Positions 1 to 8,247 of a stretch of DNA of 64,000 nt are shown one piece after another; positions within the stretch are counted from its first letter, which is position 1; every line of letters starts with the position of its first letter. Under the pieces are notes generated by a model. That model worked only from the letters and a program-made list of their open reading frames with translations, had not been told where the DNA came from and ran no database searches. The translations under genes were made by a program, and so were the position numbers. The DNA comes from Streptomyces laurentii (GTDB lineage: Bacteria > Actinomycetota > Actinomycetes > Streptomycetales > Streptomycetaceae), in the NCBI GenBank assembly GCA_002355495.1, contig AP017424.1, positions 1,736,001 to 1,800,000 on the forward strand, in the 5' to 3' direction.

Positions 1-2
1 CC

Positions 3-848
3 GACGACCCGGACGCCCTGCTCGTCGCCGCGCAGCTCGCGGTCCGCCGCGCCTGGGACTCCCCCGCGCGGGCCGAACGGCTGCACGAGGTCGGGCCGCT
101 GGTCGAGGCGGCGGCCGGAGCGGATCCCCGCGATCCGGTGCCGTGGCGGATCGCCCTGGACCACGCGCGCGGCGTCCGCGCCGGGCACACGGCGTTCGAG
201 GCCCTGTGGGAACAGGCCCTGCGCCGGGCCCCGCACCACTACGGCAGCCATGTGGCGGCCCTGAAGTACCTGTCGGCCCAGTGGTACGGCTCGCACCACG
301 AGTGCTTCGACTTCGCCGAGCAGGCGGCTGAGGACGCGCTGCCCGGTTCGCTGGCGCAGGCACTGCCGGTACGGGCGGCCTTCGCGCAGCTCGCCGCCCG
401 CCCCGGGCCGGAGCACGGGGTGCCGGGCGAGCGGATCGACGCGGCGGCCGACCGGGCGCTCGCGCTGTCGGCGGAGTACCCGGTGGCCGATCTGTGGCCG
501 GCCGAGATACGGAATCTGCTCGTCCATGTCCTGGTGGAGCGGGGCCGCTGGCACGAGGCGCTCGCCGAGTTCGGGCGGATCGGCCCGCACGCGACCGCGT
601 TCCCCTGGCGGCTGGTCGCCGACGATCCGCTGCGCGGCTTCCTGGACGCCCGGGCCACGGCCGTACGCGAGGTGGCGCGCCGCACCCCGCTGCGGGGCGG
701 AACCGGGGACGGGGACGGGTTCGGAACAGGCCCCGGCACGGCCCTTCGCGCAGGCCCGGACACGGGCCGGGACACCGGCTCGGGGGCGGACCCCGCGGAT
801 CCGGACGGACGGCCCGGCCGAGGCGGGCCCGGCGGCCATTACGCTTGA
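3..848 (+). CDS. Helical repeat (TPR-like) hypothetical protein, 5' partial
   Basis: The frame is open from the left edge of the window, so the start is outside; 281 residues are visible. The visible protein is rich in Ala, Arg, Leu, Trp and His, with repeated helical stretches such as VALRRAW-like and WPAEIRNLLVHVL-like segments that resemble tetratricopeptide helices, and a disordered Gly/Thr/Asp-rich tail of about 60 residues (from about 720). No catalytic motif is visible. It ends 5 bases before the GTG of the LON-domain gene, so the two are probably cotranscribed. The function is unknown; the TPR assignment is a guess from helix pattern only, while codon use leaves little doubt that it is a gene. 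Confidence 0.7.
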   Translation, partial: DDPDALLVAAQLAVRRAWDSPARAERLHEVGPLVEAAAGADPRDPVPWRIALDHARGVRAGHTAFEALWEQALRRAPHHYGSHVAALKYLSAQWYGSHHECFDFAEQAAEDALPGSLAQALPVRAAFAQLAARPGPEHGVPGERIDAAADRALALSAEYPVADLWPAEIRNLLVHVLVERGRWHEALAEFGRIGPHATAFPWRLVADDPLRGFLDARATAVREVARRTPLRGGTGDGDGFGTGPGTALRAGPDTGRDTGSGADPADPDGRPGRGGPGGHYA

Positions 849-853
849 CCGCT

Positions 854-1591
854 GTGACCACCGCTCGTCTGCCACTCTTCCCGCTCAACGCGGTGCTGTT
901 CCCGGGCCTCGTGCTGCCCCTGAACGTCTTCGAGGAGCGTTATCGCGCGCTGATGCGCGAGCTGCTCCGGACGGACGAGTCCGAGCCGCGCCGCTTCGTC
1001 GTCGTCGCGATCCGCGACGGCCGGGAGACCGCGCCCACGGCCCTCGGCCTGCCGGACCAGACGAAACTGTCGGAGAAGGGTCCGGGGGCCGGTTTCGGCC
1101 CCGACCCGTTCCGGTCCTTCCACGAGGTCGGCTGTGTGGCCGACGCGGTGTCCATCCGGGAGCGCCCGGACGGCGGCTTCGACGTGATGGCCACCGGCAC
1201 CACCCGGGTGCGGCTGCTCTCCGTCGACGCGACCGGCCCGTTCCTGACCGCCGAGATCGAGGACATCCCGGAGGAGCAGGGCGACGAGGCGGGCCCGCTC
1301 GCCGAGGGCGTGCTGCGCGCGTTCCGTACGTACCAGAAACGGCTCGCGGGCGCCCGGGAGCGGTCGCTGACCACCAGCGAACTGCCCGACGACCCGTCGG
1401 TGGTCTCCTATCTGGTGGCCGCCGCGACGGTGCTGGACACCCCGGCGAAGCAGCGGCTGCTCCAGGCCCCGGACACCTCGTCCCGGCTGCGCGAGGAGCT
1501 GGCGCTGCTGCGGGCCGAGACGGCGATGCTGCGTCACCTGCCGTCGCTCCCGGCGGTGGATCTGACGCACGCGCCGACCAGTCCCAACTGA
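854..1591 (+). CDS. LON peptidase substrate-binding domain protein
   Basis: A protein of 245 residues that opens with TTARLPLFPLNAVLFPGLVL and continues PLNVFEERYRALM, the hallmark start of the Lon N-terminal substrate-binding domain. There is no AAA or protease domain, so it is a stand-alone LON-N protein, a common actinobacterial type whose partner is unknown; binding of unfolded proteins is inferred only from the Lon domain. The GTG start was chosen because the homology begins exactly there. It lies 5 bases after the upstream gene and 14 bases before the YbaK gene, so the three form an operon. Confidence 0.85.
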   Translation: MTTARLPLFPLNAVLFPGLVLPLNVFEERYRALMRELLRTDESEPRRFVVVAIRDGRETAPTALGLPDQTKLSEKGPGAGFGPDPFRSFHEVGCVADAVSIRERPDGGFDVMATGTTRVRLLSVDATGPFLTAEIEDIPEEQGDEAGPLAEGVLRAFRTYQKRLAGARERSLTTSELPDDPSVVSYLVAAATVLDTPAKQRLLQAPDTSSRLREELALLRAETAMLRHLPSLPAVDLTHAPTSPN

Positions 1592-1605
1592 GGAGAGAAG
1601 CCCCG

Positions 1606-2103
1606 GTGGCGAAGAAGCAGAAGAAGAGCGGCGGCGGGACCCCGGCGACGGTCGCGCTGACCGCGGCCGGCACGGCGTACACCCTGCACTCCTACGACCA
1701 CGACCCGGCGGCTCCCTCGTACGGCGGGGAGGCGGCCGAGGCGCTCGGGGTGTCGCCCGCGCGGGTGTTCAAGACGCTGGTCGCGGACGTGGACGGGGAG
1801 CTGACGGTCGCGGTCGTCCCGGTGGCCGGGCAGCTCGACCTGAAGGCCCTCGCGTCGGCGGTCGGCGGCAAGCGCGCCGCGATGGCGGACCCGGCGGCGG
1901 CCGAGCGCACCACCGGCTATGTGCGCGGCGGCATCTCCCCGCTGGGGCAGCGCAAGCGGCTGCGGACGGTCCTCGACGACTCGGCCTCGGACCACGAGAC
2001 CATCTGCGTCTCGGCGGGACGGCGCGGCCTGGAGGTCGAGCTGACCCCGCAGGACCTGGCGGGCCTCACCGGCGCCGTCCTGGCCCCGATCGGCCGCGCC
2101 TGA
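1606..2103 (+). CDS. ybaK: YbaK/EbsC-type Cys-tRNA(Pro) deacylase
   Basis: A 165-residue single-domain protein. Members hydrolyse Cys-tRNA(Pro), or a related mischarged tRNA, and so protect translational fidelity in the cytoplasm. Family marks visible are YTLHSYDHDP near the start, GEAAEALGVSPARVFKTLVA, a conserved lysine in VFKTLV, the core VAVVPVAGQLDLKALA, and GYVRGGISPLGQRKRL near residue 105. The N-terminal KKQKKSGGG is a basic lead-in. The GTG start is preceded by a clear AGGAG directly at the stop codon of the upstream LON gene. It is the last gene before a strong terminator. Confidence 0.9.
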   Translation: MAKKQKKSGGGTPATVALTAAGTAYTLHSYDHDPAAPSYGGEAAEALGVSPARVFKTLVADVDGELTVAVVPVAGQLDLKALASAVGGKRAAMADPAAAERTTGYVRGGISPLGQRKRLRTVLDDSASDHETICVSAGRRGLEVELTPQDLAGLTGAVLAPIGRA

Positions 2104-2138
2104 GCGCCCCCCTGTCCGGGCCCTGATCCTGATACGCC

Positions 2139-2178
2139 TCGGCCCCGTTCTCCACGCGCGCGTGGAGAACGGGGCCGA
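2139..2178. terminator. Bidirectional terminator, perfect 40-base palindrome
   Basis: The arms 2139-2158 and 2159-2178 are exactly complementary over 20 bases. The element lies between the convergent YbaK and DUF2567 genes, so it can end transcripts from both sides. There is no U-run, as usual in high-GC actinobacteria. Confidence 0.85.
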
Positions 2179-2208
2179 ATCGCCGGAGGGGGCCGGTGAC
2201 GGCCGGAC

Positions 2209-2844
2209 TCAGTGCGGCGGGGCCTGCGGCGTCGGCAGCGGCGGCCAGGCCGGGAAGTCCTCGGCCGGCCGCGGTTCACGGGGCCCGAAGAGGGCCGTGA
2301 GCACCAGGTGGACGAGCATGGCGCCGATCGGCCAGGCCAGCATCGCCGCCGCCGCCATGTTGAGTTCGAGCGGCGCGTCGAAGGGGACCTTGGGCCCGAC
2401 CGCCTTGGCGTGGGCGACGACGTCCTGACCCGGTCCGAACCAGACGCCCACGCCCCATCCGAGCAGCGAGCCGAGCACCCCGCCCGCGGCGAGGCCGAAC
2501 ACCAGCGGGACGCCGCCGCGCCGGTGCACCAGGAAGGCCAGGGCCGCGGCCACGGCCCCGAAGCCGAGGGCGAGCAGAATGAACGTCCCGTCCCCGCCGA
2601 CGGCCGCCTCCGCCTCGCTGTTGCGCAGGTAGACCGCCTTGCCGTCGGAGATCAGGCCGACCCGCGGCGCCAGCCACAGCCACAGCAGCCCGAGCAGCGC
2701 GCCGGCCACACCCGAGGCGAGGGCGACCACGACGGCCTGCCGGACCTCGGCCGCGACACCAGGCCCGCCGTCGGGCGGCTCCGGCGGGTTCGCGGACCAG
2801 GGGTCGGGCGGCGGCTGGTGCGGAGGCGTCAGGGGTGCGGTCAC
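2209..2844 (-). CDS. DUF2567 family membrane protein
   Basis: A protein of 211 residues. After a proline-rich cytoplasmic start (TPPHQPPPDPWS) there are about four hydrophobic segments: VVVALASGVAGALLGLLWLWL, ILLALGFGAVAAALAFLV, VFGLAAGGVLGSLLGW and MAAAAMLAWPIGAMLVHLVLTAL. It ends in a short Pro/Pro-His tail. This layout fits the actinobacterial DUF2567 family, which has no known function. The GTG start (VTAPL) was preferred over longer in-frame options because the upstream stretch does not look coding and belongs to the divergent gene. It is convergent with ybaK and divergent from the small truncated gene at 2936. Confidence 0.8.
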   Translation of the reverse strand: MTAPLTPPHQPPPDPWSANPPEPPDGGPGVAAEVRQAVVVALASGVAGALLGLLWLWLAPRVGLISDGKAVYLRNSEAEAAVGGDGTFILLALGFGAVAAALAFLVHRRGGVPLVFGLAAGGVLGSLLGWGVGVWFGPGQDVVAHAKAVGPKVPFDAPLELNMAAAAMLAWPIGAMLVHLVLTALFGPREPRPAEDFPAWPPLPTPQAPPH

Positions 2845-2935
2845 GACGCCATCGTGCCAGGTGTCCCTGTGGGCCGCCTCGGCGCATCGGACCGGATACG
2901 CCGCCCCGCCAAGATCATCTGGACGAGGAGCCGCC

Positions 2936-3130
2936 ATGAGCCGGTACGACGTGACGGACGACCAGACCCGGTGGAACCCGTCCAACGGGGCTTCCCGCCT
3001 CTTCCCGCGCCAAGTGGAGGTCTTCGAGGCGGAGCTGGAGCCGCCCTCGGGCTTCCTGCCGCTCCCGCACCGGGACGAGTGCGCGGTCGGCAAGGCCGCG
3101 CTCGCGACCTTCGTCGACGCCCTGCGCGGA
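2936..3130 (+). pseudogene. Small gene truncated at its 3' end (DUF6086-like)
   Basis: An ATG with a good GAGGAG ribosome site opens a reading frame of about 64 residues with typical Streptomyces third positions, including WNPSNGASRLFPRQVEVFEAE and LPSGFLPLPHRDEC-like text. From memory this resembles the start of DUF6086 proteins of about 95 residues. There is no stop codon where the gene should end; the frame runs on antisense through the whole ABC permease gene to 4144, with codon use that is plainly non-coding. I infer that a deletion joined the gene to the end of the permease. The end coordinate is the last base before the permease stop and is approximate. Confidence 0.5.
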
Positions 3131-3979
3131 TCAGCGCACCGCGGCCCGGCGGTAGGCCCAGGTCGCCACCGCGAGCGAGACGACGCCCACCGCCCCGCAC
3201 ACCGCGAGGTCGAGGCCGACCACCGGCCAGTCCGGGTGGGCGTCGAAGGTGCGTGCCAGGGCCTCCACCCCGTACGTGGAGGGCAGCAGGTCGCGGGCCC
3301 AGGTGATCGGGCCGGGCATCCGGTCGGCGGGCAGGACGCCGAGGAGCAGGGCCGCGGACATGCCGAGCTGGCCGAGCAGGGTGGCCAGTTCCGGCCGGGG
3401 GGCGAGCAGGCCGAGGGCGGCGCCGAGTCCGGCGAGCGCCGCCCCGGACAGCGGGACGACGGCCGCGAGGATCCACAGGTGGCCGAGTGGCAGCCCGAAG
3501 AGGACGGAGCCGGCGACGGCGGTGAGCACGGTGCCGGGCACGGTGAAGGAGGCGTACGCGCCGGCCGCGCCGAGGACCACGGCGGCGGGCGGCACCGGGA
3601 GGGTGGCGTAGTGGTCGAGTCCGCCGCCGGCCCGGAGCTGCCCGAAGTACTGGGCGAGCAGGTTGAGCGCGACGAAGGCGACGACGAGGACGGCGGAGCC
3701 GGCCACCACGGCCCGGGCCTCCGAGCCGCCGTCCACGACCCCGCGCATGAGGATCATGATGCCGACGGACTGGAAGGTGGCCACGAAGAGCAACGGGATA
3801 CGGGAGACCCGGGCGCGCGAGAGCTGGGCGCGGTAGACGGCGCCGAGGGCGGGCAGCAGCCGGGCGCGGGGGGCGAGCGGCGCGGCGCCTGGTTCCTCGT
3901 CCCGGGCCGGACCGGCCACGGCGGCGGCCGGGGCCTCGGCGGGCAGGGTGCTCAACTCGTCCAGCTCCTGACAGTCCAC
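3131..3979 (-). CDS. ABC-2 type transporter permease
   Basis: A protein of 282 residues with a cytoplasmic Ala/Glu/Pro-rich start, then about six membrane helices, for example IPLLFVATFQSVGIMILM, AVVAGSAVLVVAFVALNLLA, LTAVAGSVLFGLPLGHLWIL and LAVCGAVGVVSLAVATWAY. This is the ABC-2 exporter fold, probably moving a drug, lipid or peptide outward; the substrate cannot be told. The GTG start at 3977-3979 gives the longest sensible protein. The partner ATPase gene lies 88 bases upstream on the same strand. The gap is wide for a Streptomyces operon, but the pair clearly belongs together. Confidence 0.85.
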   Translation of the reverse strand: MDCQELDELSTLPAEAPAAAVAGPARDEEPGAAPLAPRARLLPALGAVYRAQLSRARVSRIPLLFVATFQSVGIMILMRGVVDGGSEARAVVAGSAVLVVAFVALNLLAQYFGQLRAGGGLDHYATLPVPPAAVVLGAAGAYASFTVPGTVLTAVAGSVLFGLPLGHLWILAAVVPLSGAALAGLGAALGLLAPRPELATLLGQLGMSAALLLGVLPADRMPGPITWARDLLPSTYGVEALARTFDAHPDWPVVGLDLAVCGAVGVVSLAVATWAYRRAAVR

Positions 3980-4067
3980 TCGTACGTCTCGGGTGTCGCC
4001 TCGCGCGCCGGCTTCCCCGGCATGGCGCGCGGCACACCGTACGGCACCGCGCGGGACCTCGGGTCCG

Positions 4068-5048
4068 TCACGCCTTCACCAGTCCCCGGGCCTGCCCGCC
4101 GAGCGCCAGGTACACGTCCTCCAGGCTCGGCGTGGCCAGGGTGAAGTCGTCGAGCGAGGCGAAGGCCGCCCCGCCGGTCACCGCGGCGACCGCCGCGCGG
4201 GCCTCGTCCGGGGCGAGCCGCAGCACCCAGCGGCGGCCCGACTCCTGGGCGAGTTCGCGCAGCGCGGCCACCTCGGGGAGGTCGAGCGGGGCCCGCTCGC
4301 GCCACACCAGCTCGACGCGGACCTCGCCCGCGACGCGTTCCTTGAGTCCGGCGGGGGTGTCGCAGGCGATGACGCGGCCGCGGTCGATGACGGCGACCCG
4401 GTCGAGGACGGTCTCGGCCTCGATGACGTTGTGGGTGACGAGCAGGACGGTGGTGCCGCGGTCGGCGCGGCGCCGGTCGACGGCGGCCCACACGGCGCGA
4501 CGGGCGACCGGGTCCATGCCGGTGGTGGGCTCGTCGAGGACGAGGACGGACCGTTCGCCGACGAGGGCGGCGGCGAAGCAGGCGAGCCGGCGCTGGCCGC
4601 CGGAGAGCTTCTTCAGCGGCCGGCCGGCGATCGGGGTCAGGCCCAGTTCGTCGAGGACGGCGTCGCGTTCGGCGCGGGCCTCAAGGAGGCCGAGCCCGCG
4701 CAGCCGGCCGGTGGTCTCGGCGGCGAGGGCGACGGTCAGTTCGTCGAGGGCGGTGGACTCCTGGCCGAGGTAGGCGAGGAGCCGGGCGGCGCGTTCGGGG
4801 TGGCGCACCACGTCGTGGCCGAGGAGGCGGACGGTGCCGGAGTCGGGGCGCATCAGTCCGGTGAGCTGGCGGACCAGGGTGGACTTGCCGGCGCCGTTGG
4901 GGCCGAGCAGGCCGAAGATCTCCCCGCCGCGCACATCGAGGCTGATGCCGTCGGTGGCCCGCACCTCGGGGGTCGCGGGGGTACCGCGCCTGCCGCGTGT
5001 GGCGGGGTACGTCTTGACCAGATCCCGCACCTCGCACACCGTACTCAC
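4068..5048 (-). CDS. ABC transporter ATP-binding protein
   Basis: A 326-residue ATPase. Walker A GPNGAGKST is at residues 49-57, a Q-loop follows (LGQES), the signature LSGGQRR begins at 148, Walker B VLVLDEP begins at 168, and the switch histidine is in LLVTHN. After about residue 220 a C-terminal domain (RVELVWRERAPLDLPE onward) is typical of DrrA/CcmA-like exporters. It should energise the permease encoded just downstream. It starts with ATG. An insert near residues 16-30 (PATRGRRGTPATPEVRA) is longer than in many relatives. Confidence 0.92.
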   Translation of the reverse strand: MSTVCEVRDLVKTYPATRGRRGTPATPEVRATDGISLDVRGGEIFGLLGPNGAGKSTLVRQLTGLMRPDSGTVRLLGHDVVRHPERAARLLAYLGQESTALDELTVALAAETTGRLRGLGLLEARAERDAVLDELGLTPIAGRPLKKLSGGQRRLACFAAALVGERSVLVLDEPTTGMDPVARRAVWAAVDRRRADRGTTVLLVTHNVIEAETVLDRVAVIDRGRVIACDTPAGLKERVAGEVRVELVWRERAPLDLPEVAALRELAQESGRRWVLRLAPDEARAAVAAVTGGAAFASLDDFTLATPSLEDVYLALGGQARGLVKA

Positions 5049-5059
5049 GAGGGAGCAGC

Positions 5060-6465
5060 CTACGGGGTCCGCCCGTTCTCCTCGGGCGCGGGGGCGTGTC
5101 GGGTGGCCGCGTGCAGATCGATCTCGCGCCAGAATCCGGCCCTGATCGCATACCGGTCGTGCTCGTCGATCTGGTCGTCCTTGTGGGCGAGCAGGCCGAA
5201 GCGGGCGGCGTAGCGGAGGAGTTCGCCGTCGATGCGGTGCGGGATGCGCGGGTACATGGCGGCGAGCTTCGGTACGTGGGAGGGCTCGGGCAGCCGGTCG
5301 AGCCAGCGCCGGGCGAACACCTGGCCGACCTCGTAGGGGTCGCCGCCGACGGTGGTGATGTCCTCCTCGCGGTCGGCCCAGCGCTGTTCGGCGCTGGTGA
5401 GCTGGGCGAGGGTGGGCAGGGACGCGGTCTCGGCGGGTTCGCCGAGCGACGCGGGGCGGTCGATCCAGCCGCGGTCGGAGGACCAGCGCAGGGTGGCGGC
5501 GGACTGCGGGGCGGGCGCGAGGGCGGTGGCGGGGCCGCGGAGTCCGGCGAGGTCCTTGGGAGTGGGGACGGCCTTGCCGTTCGCGGGTGCGGGCACGGCC
5601 GAACCGTTCACCTGGATTCCGGCGGCCCCTTCCCCGTTCGTCTCCCGGTCGGTGTCGCCGCCGCGGACCCCCGCGTACTCCGGTTCCGGTTCGCGTGCGG
5701 GCTCCGGCTCGCCGCCTCGGCCCGGACCGGGGCCCGGGCCCGGCCCCTGGTCCCCGTTCCGGTCCGGCCCGGAGGCGGGGCCGGGGCGGCGTCGGCCGGC
5801 GCGGCGGCCCGTTCGGCGGAGGAGAGTCCGGACTCGGGCAGCGGCGCGGAGAGGATCGCGGCGATCTCGGGGCGGGGCACGGGCGGCGGGGCGCACGATC
5901 CGCCCAGCTCCTTGGCGCGGATGGCCCGGGTGATCCAGGCCCGGTCGAGCACCCGGCGTTCGTCGGCCTCGGCGACCAGGTCCTCGGACTGGTTGTAGTC
6001 GCCGTCGGCGGCCTGGACGGCCCACAGGTGGACGGCGACGCCGTGTTCCTTGGCGGACATCAGGCCGGGCAGCAGATCGCCGTCGCCGGTGACGAGGACG
6101 ATGTCGGAGCAGGCGCGGTTGCGGGACAGCTCGGTCAGCTCGGTGTGCATGGCCGCGTCGACGCCCTTCTGCGCCCAGCGGCCGTCGCTGCGGGTCAGGG
6201 CGCCCAGCCGGACGGTGACCCGGGGCAGCACGCGCAGCCTGCGGTGCTCGGGCTGGGGCGAGCGGCCGGGCGCGCCGTCGAACCAGTAGATCCGCAGCAG
6301 GGGCAGCCGGGTGTCGGCCTCGGCGCACTCGCGCAGCTGCCGGACGAGCGCCGCGTGGTCGACGGTGATCCGCGCGCGGGCCGGCTCGCCCGCGAGGAGA
6401 CTGGCAGCTGCGCCCAGCAGGTAGCCGGCGTCCACCAGGACGACGCATCGGTCCACGTGTTCCAC
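5060..6465 (-). pseudogene. NYN-domain (PIN-like) nuclease gene split by an apparent -1 frameshift
   Basis: The first half, read from a GTG at 6463-6465, has a PIN-like NYN fold: VVLVDAGYLL (Asp12), a conserved Asp103 in QKGVDAAM, and VTGDGDLLPG (Asp128, Asp130), the acidic set expected for metal-dependent RNA cleavage. This frame runs on to 5608 in Arg-rich nonsense. The conserved second half (SAEQRWADREEDITT, YPRIPHRIDGELLRYA, DRYAIRAGFWREIDLH) lies in another frame and stops at 5060. One extra C near the G-runs 5777-5780 or 5783-5786 would join them into about 468 residues with good codon use throughout. Sequencing error or real decay cannot be told apart here. Confidence 0.8.
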
Positions 6466-6597
6466 CCTCTTTCGCCCAACTCTTCGGGGATCTCGGGATC
6501 GGATGTGCTCCAGGATCCTTCGAGTCTGCCCGACCGGGGTGGGGTTGAGGTCCGGAACTGGATCATCGGCGTGGCGAATCTCACTTCCGGGCGGTGC

Positions 6598-6610
6598 TTA
6601 CGGTCCGTAA
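6598..6610. promoter_or_regulatory. Operator-like palindrome in divergent promoter region
   Basis: TTACGG-T-CCGTAA is a perfect 6+1+6 palindrome in the 230-base gap between the divergent NYN gene and the small gene at 6696. The area is AT-richer than its surroundings. A bound regulator is inferred, not shown. Confidence 0.35.
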
Positions 6611-6695
6611 TGATCCAAAATGCGACCCCTCGTACCGTATGTGAGTCTGACAGCGGCCCCGGCCTTTAGACCCCCTACGAGGAGGCATCACCCCC

Positions 6696-6878
6696 ATGGC
6701 CAAGAACCGCAAGCAGGACCGCAGTCAGCAACAGCAGCAGCGCACCTCGCAGGCCGAACGCGGCACGCAGCAGGCGCAGCGGTCCTCGATCGAGGCCCAG
6801 TCGGAGCAGCGCACCAGCCAGGTCACCCCGGGCGACATGGCCCGCAAGGGCCGCCAGAAGCGCTTCGGGCACAACTGA
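6696..6878 (+). CDS. Small hydrophilic conserved hypothetical protein
   Basis: A 60-residue, highly charged protein made almost wholly of Gln, Arg, Ser, Lys and Glu (MAKNRKQDRSQQQQQRTSQ at the start, MARKGRQKRFGHN at the end). It has a strong GAGGAGG site 12 bases before ATG and a good hairpin after the stop. There is no hydrophobic core, so it is probably disordered. Such small Q/R-rich proteins are widespread in Streptomyces, and I know of no function. Before the insertion described next, it faced dnaE across about 78 bases with a shared terminator. Confidence 0.75.
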   Translation: MAKNRKQDRSQQQQQRTSQAERGTQQAQRSSIEAQSEQRTSQVTPGDMARKGRQKRFGHN

Positions 6879-6902
6879 CCCCGCCCGCACACAGCACCGA
6901 GG

Positions 6903-6928
6903 GGCGCGCCCGTGACGACGGGCGCGCC
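6903..6928. terminator. Hairpin terminator after the small gene
   Basis: GGCGCGCCCGT at 6903-6913 pairs with ACGGGCGCGCC at 6918-6928 around a 4-base loop. It probably once served the convergent dnaE as well, from which the insertion sequence now separates it by more than 1.2 kb. Confidence 0.75.
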
Positions 6929-6958
6929 TCTCGCGCGTGCTTCACCTGAGTGTGACTA

Positions 6959-8183
6959 GTGCCGCATCAGGCAACCTTCGCCTCTCGTGACGAGTCGCCC
7001 GGTCGCTGCGGTTGGCAGCTCCGGGCGATCAGAATGATCACGTGGCTGAACGTGTGCGAGTCCGTGAGATTGATGAAGATGAGGGGCGACGGCTGCTTCG
7101 GATCGTCCGCCGGGGAACCGGGTCGGTGGTGACCTGGCGGCGGGCCCAGATGGTGCTGCTGTCCGCCCAGCGCATGGACGTGGCGAAGATCGCGGAGGTG
7201 ACGTTCACCAGCGCGGACCGGGTCCGGGATGTGATCCACAACTTCAACTCCGACGGCTTCGACTCTCTCTATCCGAAGTACAAGGGCGGCCGGCCCAGGA
7301 CGTTCACGCTGCCCGAACGCCGGGAGATCAAGAAGATCGCGAAGTCCAAGCCGGCCGAGCACGGCCTGCCGTTCTCGACCTGGAGCCTGGCGAAACTGGC
7401 CGATTTCCTGGTCGCCGAGGGGGTGGTCGATGACATCAGCCACGAGGGCCTTCGGATCCTGCTCCGCGAGGAGGGCGTCTCCTTTCAACGCGTGAAGACC
7501 TGGAAGACCTCCCGCGACCCTGACTACGCGGCCAAGAAGGCCCGGGTCGAACATCTCTACGCGATAGCCGACGGCGAGGTGACACCCGAGGACGGCGAGC
7601 CCGAAGTCATCTTCTGCATGGACGAGTTCGGCCCGCTCAACCTCCAGCCCCACCCCGGACGGCAGTGGGCCGAACGCGGCGGCCGGCACAAGAACCCCGA
7701 CCGCGAGCCCCGGCCCCGCAGGCGGGCGACCTACAGCCGTCCGCACGGGGTCCGGCACCTGTTCGCCGCCTACGACCTGGCCAAGGACCAGCTCTACGGT
7801 CACATCAAGAAGACGAAGAACCGCTCGAAGTTCCTGGAGTTCTGCCGCTACCTGCGCTCGCTGCACCCGACGGACGTACGCATCGCGATCGTCTGTGACA
7901 ACTACTCGCCGCACCTGACGACGAAGCGGTGCCAGCGGGTCGGGACGTGGGCTGCGGCGAACAACGTCGAGATCGCCTACACCCCGACCAACAGCTCCTG
8001 GCTCAACCGGATCGAGGCCCAGTTCACCGCCCTGCGCTATTTCGCCCTAGACGGCACCGACCACCCCAGCCACAAGGCCCAGGGCAGCATGATCCGCCGC
8101 TACCTCATCTGGCGGAACAAGCACGCCACCGACCAACGCCTACGCGAAGTCGTCACCAGGGCAAACGTTGCCTGATGCGGCAC
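6959..8183 (+). mobile_element. IS630-family insertion sequence, complete
   Basis: The element is 1225 bases long with perfect 17-base terminal inverted repeats: GTGCCGCATCAGGCAAC at 6959-6975 and its complement at 8167-8183. It is flanked by TA on both sides (6957-6958 and 8184-8185), the target duplication typical of IS630/Tc1-mariner elements. It holds one intact transposase gene. The right end touches a 62-bp mini-element, and both sit in the TA of the dnaE stop codon. Intact ends and an intact ORF suggest recent movement. Confidence 0.93.
7042..8175 (+). CDS. IS630-family DDE transposase
   Basis: A protein of 377 residues from a GTG (VAERVRVREID). The N-terminal half is a helix-turn-helix DNA-binding region (AQMVLLSAQRMDVAKIAEV, then a second, winged-helix-like domain around WSLAKLADFL). 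The catalytic triad is visible as Asp194 in FCMDEFGPL, Asp286 in IVCDNYSPH and Glu325 in WLNRIEAQF. The IS630 mark YTPTNSSWLN precedes the Glu. The stop lies inside the right inverted repeat. A longer TTG start at 7012 is possible, but no ribosome site favours it. No frameshift is needed to express the protein, unlike some IS630 members. Its orientation is convergent with dnaE. Confidence 0.92.
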   Translation: MAERVRVREIDEDEGRRLLRIVRRGTGSVVTWRRAQMVLLSAQRMDVAKIAEVTFTSADRVRDVIHNFNSDGFDSLYPKYKGGRPRTFTLPERREIKKIAKSKPAEHGLPFSTWSLAKLADFLVAEGVVDDISHEGLRILLREEGVSFQRVKTWKTSRDPDYAAKKARVEHLYAIADGEVTPEDGEPEVIFCMDEFGPLNLQPHPGRQWAERGGRHKNPDREPRPRRRATYSRPHGVRHLFAAYDLAKDQLYGHIKKTKNRSKFLEFCRYLRSLHPTDVRIAIVCDNYSPHLTTKRCQRVGTWAAANNVEIAYTPTNSSWLNRIEAQFTALRYFALDGTDHPSHKAQGSMIRRYLIWRNKHATDQRLREVVTRANVA

Positions 8184-8185
8184 TA

Positions 8186-8247
8186 GTGCTGCGACCGGAA
8201 AGGTTCACCGGCTCGCGACGCCCGGCAAACCTTCCCGGTCGCAGCAC
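8186..8247. mobile_element. 62-bp miniature inverted-repeat element (MITE-like)
   Basis: Left end GTGCTGCGACCGG at 8186-8198 matches the complement of the right end at 8235-8247 exactly; the repeat continues to about 20 bases with one mismatch (AAAGGTT against GAAGGTT). TA flanks both sides (8184-8185, 8248-8249). There is room for no gene, so it must have been moved by a transposase in trans. Its ends begin GTGC like those of the neighbouring IS but differ after that, so its parent is another TA-targeting element. Base 8247 is the third base of the dnaE stop codon. Confidence 0.75.

Noticed and set aside
2936..4144. One long gene of about 400 codons from the ATG at 2936
   Set aside because: After about 64 codons the codon use becomes non-coding, and the frame is antisense to a clear ABC permease.
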